Source of the DNA: Hippasteria phrygiana
Taxonomy: Eukaryota; Echinodermata; Asteroidea; Valvatida; Goniasteridae
DNA length: 64,000 nucleotides
Assembly: GCA_037893225.1 (NCBI GenBank)
Contig: JAZGUH010000054.1
Span: forward strand, 698,834-762,833
Direction: 5' to 3'
Shown here: one piece after another, positions 1 to 13,970 of the stretch
How positions within the stretch are numbered: position 1 is the stretch's first letter
Layout: each line of letters begins with the position of its first letter
Position numbers and translations under genes: made by a program
Notes under the pieces: model-generated
The model's database searches: none
Seen by the model: only the letters and a program-made list of their open reading frames with translations
What the model was told of the DNA's origin: nothing

Positions 1-60
1 TGGATAGCTTAGATCTGGCGCTACATGTTGCAATCATCGGCGGCTGCCTAGAGTTAAAAC
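1..60 (+). repeat. Partial satellite monomer at left edge
   Basis: The last 60 bp of a unit cut by the window edge. It carries the GGCTGCCTAGAG tail usual for T7 and for some T4, T5 and T6 units. The array therefore continues to the left. Confidence 0.95.
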
Positions 61-3000
61 TTGTGGAGAAAATTCAAACCTCGCAATGTTTATTTTCTTT
101 CCGGCCAACATCTGTGTACATATTACGGTATATTTATTGCTCCATGCATGTCAAATTCCCTGGGGTATGGACTTGCTTTACTCATTCATAATTGCATGAA
201 ATATCAACCAAATGCAGTAATTTTGACATGTATGTATAGCTTAGATCTGGCGCTACATGTTGCAATCATCGGCGGCTTCCCAGAGTTAAAACTTCTGGAG
301 AAAATTCAAACCTCGCAATGTTTATTTTCTTTCCGGCCAACATCTGTGTACATATTACCGTCTATTTATTGCTCCATGCATGTCAAATTCCCTGGGGTAT
401 GGACTTGCTTTATTCATTCATAATTGCATGAAATATCAACCAAATGCAGTATTTTTGACATGTATGGATAGCTTAGATCTGGCGCTACATGTTGCAATCA
501 TCGGCGGCTTCTTAGAGTTAAACCTTGTGGAGAAAATTCAAACCTCGCAATGTTTATTTTCTTTCCGGCCAACATCTGTGTACATATTATGGTATATTTA
601 TTGCTCCATGCATGTCAAATTCCCTGGGGTATGGACTTGCTTTACTCATTCATAATTGCATGAAATATCAACCAAATACAGTAATTTTGACATGTATGGA
701 TAGCTTAGATCTGGCGCTACATGTTGCAATTATCGGCGGCTGCCTAGAGTTAAAACTTGTGGAGAAAATTCAAACCTCGCAATGTTTATTTTCTTTCCGG
801 CCAACATCTGTGTACATATTACCGTCTATTTATTGCTCCATGCATGTCAAATTCCCTGGGGTATGGACTTGCTTTATTCATTCATAATTGCATGAAATAT
901 CAACCAAATGCAGTATTTTTGACATGTATGGATAGCTTAGATCTGGCGCTACATGTTGCAATCATCGGCGGCTTCTTAGAGTTAAAACTTGTGGAGAAAA
1001 TTCAAACCTCGCAATGTTTATTTTCTTTCCGGCCAACATCTGTGTACATATTATGGTATATTTATTGCTCCATGCATGTCAAATTCCCTGGGGTATGGAC
1101 TTGCTTTACTCATTCATAATTGCATGAAATATCAACTAAATACAGTAATTTTGACATGTATGGATAGCTTAGATCTGGCGCTACATGTTGCAATCATCGG
1201 CGGCTTCCTAGAGTTAAAATTTGTGGAGAAAATTCAAACCTCGCAATGTTTATTTTCTTTCCGGCCAACATCTGTGTACATGTTACCGTCTATTTATTGC
1301 TCCATGCATGTCAAATTCCCTGGGGTATGGACTTGCTTTACTCATTCATAATTGCATGAAATATCAACCAAATGCAGTAATTTTGACATGTATGTATAGC
1401 TTAGATCTGGCGCTACATGTTGCAATCATCGGCGGCTTCTTAGAGTTAAAACCTGTGGAGAAAATTCAAACCTCGCAATGATTATTTTATTTCCGGCCAA
1501 CATCTGTGTTCAGATTACCGTCTATTTATTGCTCCATGCATGTCAAATTCCCTGGGGTATGGACTTGCTTTACTCATTCATAATTGCATGAAATATCAAC
1601 CAAATTCAGTAATTTTGACATGTATGGACAGCTTAGATCTGGCGCTACATGTTGCAATTATCGGCGGCTTCTTAGAGTTAAAACTTGTGGAGAAAATTCA
1701 AACCTCGCAATGTTTATTTTCTTTCCGGCCAACATCTGTGTACATATTACCTTCTATTTATTGCTCCATGCCTGTCAAATTCCCTAGGGTATGACTTGCT
1801 TTACTCATTCATAATTGCATGAAATATCAACCAAATACAGTACTTTTGACATGTATGTATAGCTTAGATCCGGCGCTACATGTTGCAATCATCGGCGGCT
1901 TCCTAGAGTTAAAACTTGTGGAGAAAATTCAAACCTCGCAATGTTTATTTTCTTTCCGGCCAACATCTGTGTACATATTACCTTCTATTTATTGCTCCAT
2001 GCCTGTCAAATTCCCTGGGGTATGGACTTGCTTTACTCATTCATAATTGCATGAAATATCAACCAAATACAGTAATTTTGACATGTATGGATAGCTTAGA
2101 TCTGGCGCTACATGTTGCAATCATCGGCGGCTGCCTAGAGTTAAAACTTGTGGAGAAAATTCAAACCTCGCAATGTTTATTTTCTTTCCGGCCAACATCT
2201 GTGTACATATTACCTTCTATTTATTGCTCCATGCCTGTCAAATTCCCTAGGGTATGACTTGCTTTACTCATTCATAATTGCATGAAATATCAACCAAATA
2301 CAGTAATTTTGACATGTATGGATAGCTTAGATCTGGCGCTACATGTTGCAATCATCGGCGGCTGCCTAGAGTTAAAACTTGTGGAGAAAATTCAAACCTC
2401 GCAATGTTTATTTTCTTTCCGGCCAACATCTGTGTACATATTACGGTATATTTATTGCTCCATGCATGTCAAATTCCCTGGGGTATGGACTTGCTTTACT
2501 CATTCATAATTGCATGAAATATCAACCAAATGCAGTAATTTTGACATGTATGTATAGCTTAGATCTGGCGCTACATGTTGCAATCATCGGCGGCTTCCCA
2601 GAGTTAAAACTTGTGGAGAAAATTCAAACCTCGCAATGTTTATTTTCTTTCCGGCCAACATCTGTGTACATATTACCGTCTATTTATTGCTCCATGCATG
2701 TCAAATTCCCTGGGGTATGGACTTGCTTTATTCATTCATAATTGCATGAAATATCAACCAAATGCAGTATTTTTGACATGTATGGATAGCTTAGATCTGG
2801 CGCTACATGTTGCAATCATCGGCGGCTTCTTAGAGTTAAACCTTGTGGAGAAAATTCAAACCTCGCAATGTTTATTTTCTTTCCGGCCAACATCTGTGTA
2901 CATATTATGGTATATTTATTGCTCCATGCATGTCAAATTCCCTGGGGTATGGACTTGCTTTACTCATTCATAATTGCATGAAATATCAACTAAATACAGT

Positions 3001-3537
3001 AATTTTGACATGTATGGATAGCTTAGATCTGGCGCTACATGTTGCAATTATCGGCGGCTTCTTAGAGTTAAAACTTGTGGAGAAAATTCAAACCTCGCAA
3101 TGTTTATTTTCTTTCCGGCCAACATCTGTGTACATATTACCTTCTATTTATTGCTCCATGCCTGTCAAATTCCCTAGGGTATGACTTGCTTTACTCATTC
3201 ATAATTGCATGAAATATCAACCAAATACAGTAATTTTGACATGTATGTATAGCTTAGATCTGGCGCTACATGTTGCAATCATCGGCGGCTTCCTAGAGTT
3301 AAAACTTGTGGAGAAAATTCAAACCTCGCAATGTTTATTTTCTTTCCGGCCAACATCTGTGTACATATTACCGTCTATTTATTGCTCCATGCCTGTCAAA
3401 TTCCCTGGGGTATGGACTTGCTTTACTCATTCATAATTGCATGAAATATCAACCAAATTCAGTAATTTTGACATGTATGGACAGCTTAGATCTGGCGCTA
3501 CATGTTGCAATTATCGGCGGCTTCTTAGAGTTAAAAC
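1..3537 (+). repeat. Left mosaic block, 15 monomers plus partial
   Basis: Monomer order from 61 is T3-T2-T3-T2-T3-T4-T5-T6-T7-T6-T3-T2-T3-T6-T2. The first about 650 bp resemble 2319-2970 at a 2,318-bp spacing; both share the rare AACCTTGTGG junction at 525 and 2843. The stretch from about 750 to 2378 repeats at 4465-6086, 3,708 bp away. The unit at 293 has a private CTTCTGGAG start. No strict period holds through the block, so I read it as a mosaic of exchange products. Confidence 0.8.
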
Positions 3538-5855
3538 TTGTGGAGAAAATTCAAACCTCGCAATGTTTATTTTCTTTCCGGCCAACATCTGTGTACATAT
3601 TACCTTCTATTTATTGCTCCATGCCTGTCAAATTCCCTAGGGTATGACTTGCTTTACTCATTCATAATTGCATGAAATATCAACCAAATACAGTAATTTT
3701 GACATGTATGGATAGCTTAGATCTGGCGCTACATGTTGCAATCATCGGCGGCTGCCTAGAGTTAAAACTTGTGGAGAAAATTCAAACCTCGCAATGTTTA
3801 TTTTCTTTCCGGCCAACATCTGTGTACATATTACGGTATATTTATTGCTCCATGCATGTCAAATTCCCTGGGGTATGGACTTGCTTTACTCATTCATAAT
3901 TGCATGAAATATCAACTAAATACAGTAATTTTGACATGTATGGATAGCTTAGATCTGGCGCTACATGTTGCAATCATCGGCGGCTTCCTAGAGTTAAAAT
4001 TTGTGGAGAAAATTCAAACCTCGCAATGTTTATTTTCTTTCCGGCCAACATCTGTGTACATGTTACCGTCTATTTATTGCTCCATGCATGTCAAATTCCC
4101 TGGGGTATGGACTTGCTTTACTCATTCATAATTGCATGAAATATCAACCAAATGCAGTAATTTTGACATGTATGTATAGCTTAGATCTGGCGCTACATGT
4201 TGCAATTATCGGCGGCTTCTTAGAGTTAAAACTTGTGGAGAAAATTCAAACCTCGCAATGTTTATTTTCTTTCCGGCCAACATCTGTGTACATATTACCT
4301 TCTATTTATTGCTCCATGCCTGTCAAATTCCCTGGGGTATGGACTTGCTTTACTCATTCATAATTGCATGAAATATCAACCAAATACAGTAATTTTGACA
4401 TGTATGGATAGCTTAGATCTGGCGCTACATGTTGCAATTATCGGCGGCTGCCTAGAGTTAAAACTTGTGGAGAAAATTCAAACCTCGCAATGTTTATTTT
4501 CTTTCCGGCCAACATCTGTGTACATATTACCGTCTATTTATTGCTCCATGCATGTCAAATTCCCTGGGGTATGGACTTGCTTTATTCATTCATAATTGCA
4601 TGAAATATCAACCAAATGCAGTATTTTTGACATGTATGGATAGCTTAGATCTGGCGCTACATGTTGCAATCATCGGCGGCTTCTTAGAGTTAAAACTTGT
4701 GGAGAAAATTCAAACCTCGCAATGTTTATTTTCTTTCCGGCCAACATCTGTGTACATATTATGGTATATTTATTGCTCCATGCATGTCAAATTCCCTGGG
4801 GTATGGACTTGCTTTACTCATTCATAATTGCATGAAATATCAACTAAATACAGTAATTTTGACATGTATGGATAGCTTAGATCTGGCGCTACATGTTGCA
4901 ATCATCGGCGGCTTCCTAGAGTTAAAATTTGTGGAGAAAATTCAAACCTCGCAATGTTTATTTTCTTTCCGGCCAACATCTGTGTACATGTTACCGTCTA
5001 TTTATTGCTCCATGCATGTCAAATTCCCTGGGGTATGGACATGCTTTACTCATTCATAATTGCATGAAATATCAACCAAATGCAGTAATTTTGACATGTA
5101 TGTATAGCTTAGATCTGGCGCTACATGTTGCAATCATCGGCGGCTTCTTAGAGTTAAAACCTGTGGAGAAAATTCAAACCTCGCAATGATTATTTTATTT
5201 CCGGCCAACATCTGTGTTCAGATTACCGTCTATTTATTGCTCCATGCATGTCAAATTCCCTGGGGTATGGACTTGCTTTACTCATTCATAATTGCATGAA
5301 ATATCAACCAAATTCAGTAATTTTGACATGTATGGACAGCTTAGATCTGGCGCTACATGTTGCAATTATCGGCGGCTTCTTAGAGTTAAAACTTGTGGAG
5401 AAAATTCAAACCTCGCAATGTTTATTTTCTTTCCGGCCAACATCTGTGTACATATTACCTTCTATTTATTGCTCCATGCCTGTCAAATTCCCTAGGGTAT
5501 GACTTGCTTTACTCATTCATAATTGCATGAAATATCAACCAAATACAGTACTTTTGACATGTATGTATAGCTTAGATCCGGCGCTACATGTTGCAATCAT
5601 CGGCGGCTTCCTAGAGTTAAAACTTGTGGAGAAAATTCAAACCTCGCAATGTTTATTTTCTTTCCGGCCAACATCTGTGTACATATTACCTTCTATTTAT
5701 TGCTCCATGCCTGTCAAATTCCCTGGGGTATGGACTTGCTTTACTCATTCATAATTGCATGAAATATCAACCAAATACAGTAATTTTGACATGTATGGAT
5801 AGCTTAGATCTGGCGCTACATGTTGCAATCATCGGCGGCTGCCTAGAGTTAAAAC
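3538..5855 (+). repeat. 10-monomer higher-order unit, copy 1 of tandem pair
   Basis: Order is T6-T3-T4-T7-T2-T3-T4-T5-T6-T7, 2,318 bp. The following 2,318 bp have the same order. Differences noticed include GGACATGC here at 5037-5044 against GGACTTGC in copy 2, and a GGCTGCC tail in the T7 at 4233 against GGCTTCCC in copy 2. Confidence 0.85.
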
Positions 5856-8173
5856 TTGTGGAGAAAATTCAAACCTCGCAATGTTTATTTTCTTTCCGGC
5901 CAACATCTGTGTACATATTACCTTCTATTTATTGCTCCATGCCTGTCAAATTCCCTAGGGTATGACTTGCTTTACTCATTCATAATTGCATGAAATATCA
6001 ACCAAATACAGTAATTTTGACATGTATGGATAGCTTAGATCTGGCGCTACATGTTGCAATCATCGGCGGCTGCCTAGAGTTAAAACTTGTGGAGAAAATT
6101 CAAACCTCGCAATGTTTATTTTCTTTCCGGCCAACATCTGTGTACATATTACGGTATATTTATTGCTCCATGCATGTCAAATTCCCTGGGGTATGGACTT
6201 GCTTTACTCATTCATAATTGCATGAAATATCAACTAAATACAGTAATTTTGACATGTATGGATAGCTTAGATCTGGCGCTACATGTTGCAATCATCGGCG
6301 GCTTCCTAGAGTTAAAATTTGTGGAGAAAATTCAAACCTCGCAATGTTTATTTTCTTTCCGGCCAACATCTGTGTACATGTTACCGTCTATTTATTGCTC
6401 CATGCATGTCAAATTCCCTGGGGTATGGACTTGCTTTACTCATTCATAATTGCATGAAATATCAACCAAATGCAGTAATTTTGACATGTATGTATAGCTT
6501 AGATCTGGCGCTACATGTTGCAATTATCGGCGGCTTCTTAGAGTTAAAACTTGTGGAGAAAATTCAAACCTCGCAATGTTTATTTTCTTTCCGGCCAACA
6601 TCTGTGTACATATTACCTTCTATTTATTGCTCCATGCCTGTCAAATTCCCTGGGGTATGGACTTGCTTTACTCATTCATAATTGCATGAAATATCAACCA
6701 AATACAGTAATTTTGACATGTATGGATAGCTTAGATCTGGCGCTACATGTTGCAATCATCGGCGGCTTCCCAGAGTTAAAACTTGTGGAGAAAATTCAAA
6801 CCTCGCAATGTTTATTTTCTTTTTGGCCAACATCTGTGTACATATTACCGTCTATTTATTGCTCCATGCATGTCAAATTCCCAGGGGTATGGACTTGCTT
6901 TATTCATTCATAATTGCATGAAATATCAACCAAATGCAGTATTTTTGACATGTATGGATAGCTTAGATCTGGCGCTACATGTTGCAATCATCGGCGGCTT
7001 CTTAGAGTTAAAACTTGTGGAGAAAATTCAAACCTCGCAATGTTTATTTTCTTTCCGGCCAACATCTGTGTACATATTATGGTATATTTATTGCTCCATG
7101 CATGTCAAATTCCCTGGGGTATGGACTTGCTTTACTCATTCATAATTGCATGAAATATCAACTAAATACAGTAATTTTGACATGTATGGATAGCTTAGAT
7201 CTGGCGCTACATGTTGCAATCATCGGCGGCTTCCTAGAGTTAAAATTTGTGGAGAAAATTCAAACCTCGCAATGTTTATTTTCTTTCCGGCCAACATCTG
7301 TGTACATGTTACCGTCTATTTATTGCTCCATGCATGTCAAATTCCCTGGGGTATGGACTTGCTTTACTCATTCATAATTGCATGAAATATCAACCAAATG
7401 CAGTAATTTTGACATGTATGTATAGCTTAGATCTGGCGCTACATGTTGCAATCATCGGCGGCTTCTTAGAGTTAAAACCTGTGGAGAAAATTCAAACCTC
7501 GCAATAATTATTTTATTTCCGGCCAACATCTGTGTTCAGATTACCGTCTATTTATTGCTCCATGCATGTCAAATTCCCTGGGGTATGGACTTGCTTTACT
7601 CATTCATAATTGCATGAAATATCAACCAAATTCAGTAATTTTGACATGTATGGACAGCTTAGATCTGGCGCTACATGTTGCAATTATCGGCGGCTTCTTA
7701 GAGTTAAAACTTGTGGAGAAAATTCAAACCTCGCAATGTTTATTTTCTTTCCGGCCAACATCTGTGTACATATTACCTTCTATTTATTGCTCCATGCCTG
7801 TCAAATTCCCTAGGGTATGACTTGCTTTACTCATTCATAATTGCATGAAATATCAACCAAATACAGTACTTTTGACATGTATGTATAGCTTAGATCCGGC
7901 GCTACATGTTGCAATCATCGGCGGCTTCCTAGAGTTAAAACTTGTGGAGAAAATTCAAACCTCGCAATGTTTATTTTCTTTCCGGCCAACATCTGTGTAC
8001 ATATTACCTTCTATTTATTGCTCCATGCCTGTCAAATTCCCTGGGGTATGGACTTGCTTTACTCATTCATAATTGCATGAAATATCAACCAAATACAGTA
8101 ATTTTGACATGTATGGATAGCTTAGATCTGGCGCTACATGTTGCAATCATCGGCGGCTGCCTAGAGTTAAAAC
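5856..8173 (+). repeat. 10-monomer higher-order unit, copy 2 of tandem pair
   Basis: Same order as 3538-5855 at a spacing of 2,318 bp. Private marks here are CTTTTTGGCC in place of CTTTCCGGCC in the unit at 6783, CCAGGGG in the same unit (shared with 10029), and AATAATT in the T5 at 7479 (shared with 10725). Confidence 0.85.
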
Positions 8174-10260
8174 TTGTGGAGAAAATTCAAACCTCGCAAT
8201 GTTTATTTTCTTTCCGGCCAACATCTGTGTACATATTACCTTCTATTTATTGCTCCATGCCTGTCAAATTCCCTGGGGTATGGACTTGCTTTACTCATTC
8301 ATAATTGCATGAAATATCAACCAAATACAGTAATTTTGACATGTATGGATAGCTTAGTTCTGGCGCTACATGTTGCAATCATCGGCGGCTGCCTAGAGTT
8401 AAAACTTGTGGAGAAAATTCAAACCTCGCAATGTTTATTTTCTTTCCGGCCAACATCTGTGTACATATTACCGTATATTTATTGCTCCATGCATGTCAAA
8501 TTCCCTGGGGTATGGACTTGCTTTACTCATTCATAATTGCATGAAATATCAACCAAATACAGTAATTTTGACATGTATGGATAGCTTAGATCTGGCGCTA
8601 CATGTTGCAATCATCGGCGGCTTCCCAGAGTTAAAACTTGTGGAGAAAATTCAAACCTCGCAATGTTTATTTTCTTTCCGGCCAACATCTGTGTACATAT
8701 TACCGTCTATTTATTGCTCCATGCATGTCAAATTCCCTGGGGTATGGACTTGCTTTACTCATTCATAATTGCATGAAATATCAACCAAATGCAGTAATTT
8801 TGACATGTATGGATAGCTTAGATCTGGCGCTACATGTTGCAATCATCGGCGGCTTCTTAGAGTTCAAACTTGTGGAGAAAATTCAAACCTCGCAATGTTT
8901 ATTTTCTTTCCGGCCAACATCTGTGTACATATTACCTTCTATTTATTGCTCCATGCCTGTCAAATTCCCTAGGGTATGACTTGCTTTACTCATTCATAAT
9001 TGCATGAAATATCAACCAAATACAGTAATTTTGACATGTATGGATAGCTTAGATCTGGCGCTACATGTTGCAATCATCGGCGGCTGCCTAGAGTTAAAAC
9101 TTGTGGAGAAAATTCAAACCTCGCAATGTTTATTTTCTTTCCGGCCAACATCTGTGTACATATTACGGTATATTTATTGCTCCATGCATGTCAAATTCCC
9201 TGGGGTATGGACTTGCTTTACTCATTCATAATTGCATGAAATATCAACTAAATACAGTAATTTTGACATGTATGGATAGCTTAGATCTGGCGCTACATGT
9301 TGCAATCATCGGCGGCTTCCTAGAGTTAAAATTTGTGGAGAAAATTCAAACCTCGCAATGTTTATTTTCTTTCCGGCCAACATCTGTGTACATGTTACCG
9401 TCTATTTATTGCTCCATGCATGTCAAATTCCCTGGGGTATGGACTTGCTTTACTCATTCATAATTGCATGAAATATCAACCAAATGCAGTAATTTTGACA
9501 TGTATGTATAGCTTAGATCTGGCGCTACATGTTGCAATTATCGGCGGCTTCTTAGAGTTAAAACTTGTGGAGAAAATTCAAACCTCGCAATGTTTATTTT
9601 CTTTCCGGCCAACATCTGTGTACATATTACCTTCTATTTATTGCTCCATGCCTGTCAAATTCCCTGGGGTATGGACTTGCTTTACTCATTCATAATTGCA
9701 TGAAATATCAACCAAATACAGTAATTTTGACATGTATGGATAGCTTAGATCTGGCGCTACATGTTGCAATTATCGGCGGCTGCCTAGAGTTAAAACTTGT
9801 GGAGAAAATTCAAACCTCGCAATGTTTATTTTCTTTCCGGCCAACATCTGTGTACATATTACCGTATATTTATTGCTCCATGCATGTCAAATTCCCTGGG
9901 GTATGGACTTGCTTTACTCATTCATAATTGCATGAAATATCAACCAAATACAGTAATTTTGACATGTATGGATAGCTTAGATCTGGCGCTACATGTTGCA
10001 ATCATCGGCGGCTTCCCAGAGTTAAAACTTGTGGAGAAAATTCAAACCTCGCAATGTTTATTTTCTTTCCGGCCAACATCTGTGTACATATTACCGTCTA
10101 TTTATTGCTCCATGCATGTCAAATTCCCAGGGGTATGGACTTGCTTTATTCATTCATAATTGCATGAAATATCAACCAAATGCAGTATTTTTGACATGTA
10201 TGGATAGCTTAGATCTGGCGCTACATGTTGCAATCATCGGCGGCTTCTTAGAGTTAAAAC

Positions 10261-10492
10261 TTGTGGAGAAAATTCAAACCTCGCAATGTTTATTTTCTTT
10301 CCGGCCAACATCTGTGTACATATTATGGTATATTTATTGCTCCATGCATGTCAAATTCCCTGGGGTATGGACTTGCTTTACTCATTCATAATTGCATGAA
10401 ATATCAACTAAATACAGTAATTTTGACATGTATGGATAGCTTAGATCTGGCGCTACATGTTGCAATCATCGGCGGCTTCCTAGAGTTAAAAT
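10261..10492 (+). repeat. Representative monomer, subtype T3
   Basis: Front mark is ATTATGGTAT here, or ATTACGGTAT in many other copies. The second half has CAACTAAATACAG (T at unit position 149), and the unit usually ends AAAATTTG into the next monomer. T3 is almost always followed by T4. In a right-hand form (52233, 55247, 58030, 61508) the front carries AATGATTATT, borrowed from T5, and AAATGCAG. Confidence 0.88.
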
Positions 10493-10724
10493 TTGTGGAG
10501 AAAATTCAAACCTCGCAATGTTTATTTTCTTTCCGGCCAACATCTGTGTACATGTTACCGTCTATTTATTGCTCCATGCATGTCAAATTCCCTGGGGTAT
10601 GGACTTGCTTTACTCATTCATAATTGCATGAAATATCAACCAAATGCAGTAATTTTGACATGTATGTATAGCTTAGATCTGGCGCTACATGTTGCAATCA
10701 TCGGCGGCTTCTTAGAGTTAAAAC
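10493..10724 (+). repeat. Representative monomer, subtype T4
   Basis: Front mark is TACATGTTACCG (G at unit position 62). The common second half has AAATGCAGTAATTTTG and TGTATGTATAG. In the left half of the window the unit often ends AAAACCTGTGG, as here, which alters the start motif of the next unit. Farther right it ends AAAACTTGTGG. A variant with AGTAATGTTG occurs at 33678, 53857, 56639, 60118 and 62900. T4 is normally followed by T5. Confidence 0.88.
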
Positions 10725-11419
10725 CTGTGGAGAAAATTCAAACCTCGCAATAATTATTTTATTTCCGGCCAACATCTGTGTTCAGATTACCGTCTATTTA
10801 TTGCTCCATGCATGTCAAATTCCCTGGGGTATGGACTTGCTTTACTCATTCATAATTGCATGAAATATCAACCAAATTCAGTAATTTTGACATGTATGGA
10901 CAGCTTAGATCTGGCGCTACATGTTGCAATTATCGGCGGCTTCTTAGAGTTAAAACTTGTGGAGAAAATTCAAACCTCGCAATGTTTATTTTCTTTCCGG
11001 CCAACATCTGTGTACATATTACCTTCTATTTATTGCTCCATGCCTGTCAAATTCCCTAGGGTATGACTTGCTTTACTCATTCATAATTGCATGAAATATC
11101 AACCAAATACAGTACTTTTGACATGTATGTATAGCTTAGATCCGGCGCTACATGTTGCAATCATCGGCGGCTTCCTAGAGTTAAAACTTGTGGAGAAAAT
11201 TCAAACCTCGCAATGTTTATTTTCTTTCCGGCCAACATCTGTGTACATATTACCGTATATTTATTGCTCCATGCATGTCAAATTCCCTGGGGTATGGACT
11301 TGCTTTACTCATTCATAATTGCATGAAATATCAACCAAATACAGTAATTTTGACATGTATGGATAGCTTAGATCTGGCGCTACATGTTGCAATCATCGGC
11401 GGCTTCCCAGAGTTAAAAC

Positions 11420-11651
11420 TTGTGGAGAAAATTCAAACCTCGCAATGTTTATTTTCTTTCCGGCCAACATCTGTGTACATATTACCGTCTATTTATTGCT
11501 CCATGCATGTCAAATTCCCTGGGGTATGGACTTGCTTTATTCATTCATAATTGCATGAAATATCAACCAAATGCAGTATTTTTGACATGTATGGATAGCT
11601 TAGATCTGGCGCTACATGTTGCAATCATCGGCGGCTTCTTAGAGTTAAAAC
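11420..11651 (+). repeat. Representative monomer, subtype T2
   Basis: Front mark is ACATATTACCGTCT. The main form has TTTATTCATTC instead of TTTACTCATTC and AAATGCAGTATTTTTG in the second half, with tail GGCTTCTTAGAG. A second form (for example 12579, 16289, 21623) keeps TTTACTC and has AAATGCAGTAATTTTG with TGTATGTATAG. A third form (48290, 51769) has the T1 second half. T2 usually follows T1 or T8 and precedes T3, T5 or T6. Confidence 0.88.
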
Positions 11652-12346
11652 TTGTGGAGAAAATTCAAACCTCGCAATGTTTATTTTCTTTCCGGCCAAC
11701 ATCTGTGTACATATTACCTTCTATTTATTGCTCCATGCCTGTCAAATTCCCTAGGGTATGACTTGCTTTACTCATTCATAATTGCATGAAATATCAACCA
11801 AATACAGTAATTTTGACATGTATGGATAGCTTAGATCTGGCGCTACATGTTGCAATCATCGGCGGCTGCCTAGAGTTAAAACTTGTGGAGAAAATTCAAA
11901 CCTCGCAATGTTTATTTTCTTTCCGGCCAACATCTGTGTACATATTACGGTATATTTATTGCTCCATGCATGTCAAATTCCCTGCGGTATGGACTTGCTT
12001 TACTCATTCATAATTGCATGAAATATCAACTAAATACAGTAATTTTGACATGTATGGATAGCTTAGATCTGGCGCTACATGTTGCAATCATCGGCGGCTT
12101 CCTAGAGTTAAAATTTGTGGAGAAAATTCAAACCTCGCAATGTTTATTTTCTTTCCGGCCAACATCTGTGTACATGTTACCGTCTATTTATTGCTCCATG
12201 CATGTCAAATTCCCTGGGGTATGGACTTGCTTTACTCATTCATAATTGCATGAAATATCAACCAAATACAGTAATTTTGACATGTATGGATAGCTTAGAT
12301 CTGGCGCTACATGTTGCAATCATCGGCGGCTGCCTAGAGTTAAAAC

Positions 12347-12578
12347 TTGTGGAGAAAATTCAAACCTCGCAATGTTTATTTTCTTTCCGGCCAACATCTG
12401 TGTACATATTACCGTATATTTATTGCTCCATGCATGTCAAATTCCCTGGGGTATGGACTTGCTTTACTCATTCATAATTGCATGAAATATCAACCAAATA
12501 CAGTAATTTTGACATGTATGGATAGCTTAGATCTGGCGCTACATGTTGCAATCATCGGCGGCTTCCCAGAGTTAAAAC
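12347..12578 (+). repeat. Reference monomer, subtype T1
   Basis: Chosen as the reference unit for position numbering. Subtype marks are TACATATTACCGTAT (unit positions 57-71), ATGCATG at 84-90, CCTGGGG at 99-105, AAATACAG at 150-157 and tail GGCTTCCCAGAG. Six CpG sites lie at CCTCGC, CCGG, CCGT, GGCGCT and the two in ATCGGCGG. It holds BsrGI (TGTACA), NsiI (ATGCAT), BglII (AGATCT) and two ACATGT palindromes. T1 normally follows T5, T4 or T7 and is normally followed by T2. Confidence 0.9.
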
Positions 12579-13970
12579 TTGTGGAGAAAATTCAAACCTC
12601 GCAATGTTTATTTTCTTTCCGGCCAACATCTGTGTACATATTACCGTCTATTTATTGCTCCATGCATGTCAAATTCCCTGGGGTATGGACTTGCTTTACT
12701 CATTCATAATTGCATGAAATATCAACCAAATGCAGTAATTTTGACATGTATGTATAGCTTAGATCTGGCGCTACATGTTGCAATCATCGGCGGCTTCTTA
12801 GAGTTAAAACTTGTGGAGAAAATTCAAACCTCGCAATGATTATTTTCTTTCCGGCCAACATCTGTGTTCAGATTACCGTCTATTTATTGCTCCATGCATG
12901 TCAAATTCCCTGGGGTATGGACTTGCTTTACTCATTCATAATTGCATGAAATATCAACCAAATACAGTAATTTTGACATGTATGGATAGCTTAGATCTGG
13001 CGCTACATGTTGCAATTATCGGCGGCTGCCTAGAGTTAAAACTTGTGGAGAAAATTCAAACCTCGCAATGTTTATTTTCTTTCCGGCCAACATCTGTGTA
13101 CATATTACCGTATATTTATTGCTCCATGCATGTCAAATTCCCTGGGGTATGGACTTGCTTTACTCATTCATAATTGCATGAAATATCAACCAAATACAGT
13201 AATTTTGACATGTATGGATAGCTTAGATCTGGTGCTACATGTTGCAATCATCGGCGGCTTCCCAGAGTTAAAACTTGTGGAGAAAATTCAAACCTCGCAA
13301 TGTTTATTTTCTTTCCGGCCAACATCTGTGTACATATTACCGTCTATTTATTGCTCCATGCATGTCAAATTCCCTGGGGTATGGACTTGCTTTATTCATT
13401 CATAATTGCATGAAATATCAACCAAATGCAGTATTTTTGACATGTATGGATAGCTTAGATCTGGCGCTACATGTTGCAATCATCGGCGGCTTCTTAGAGT
13501 TAAAACTTGTGGAGAAAATTCAAACCTCGCAATGTTTATTTTCTTTCCGGCCAACATCTGTGTACATATTATGGTATATTTATTGCTCCATGCATGTCAA
13601 ATTCCCTGGGGTATGGACTTGCTTTACTCATTCATAATTGCATGAAATATCAACTAAATACAGTAATTTTGACATGTATGGATAGCTTAGATCTGGCGCT
13701 ACATGTTGCAATCATCGGCGGCTTCCTAGAGTTAAAATTTGTGGAGAAAATTGAAACCTCGCAATGTTTATTTTCTTTCCGGCCAACATCTGTGTACATG
13801 TTACCGTCTATTTATTGCTCCATGCATGTCAAATTCCCTGGGGTATGGACTTGCTTTACTCATTCATAATTGCATGAAATATCAACCAAATGCAGTAATT
13901 TTGACATGTATGTATAGCTTAGATCTGGCGCTACATGTTGCAATCATCGGCGGCTTCTTAGAGTTAAAAC

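Noticed and set aside
12347..12578. The 232-bp unit as a dimer of two 116-bp halves
   Set aside because: Comparing the halves shows only short scattered similarity (for example TTGC..CATG..AAAT); no convincing internal duplication.
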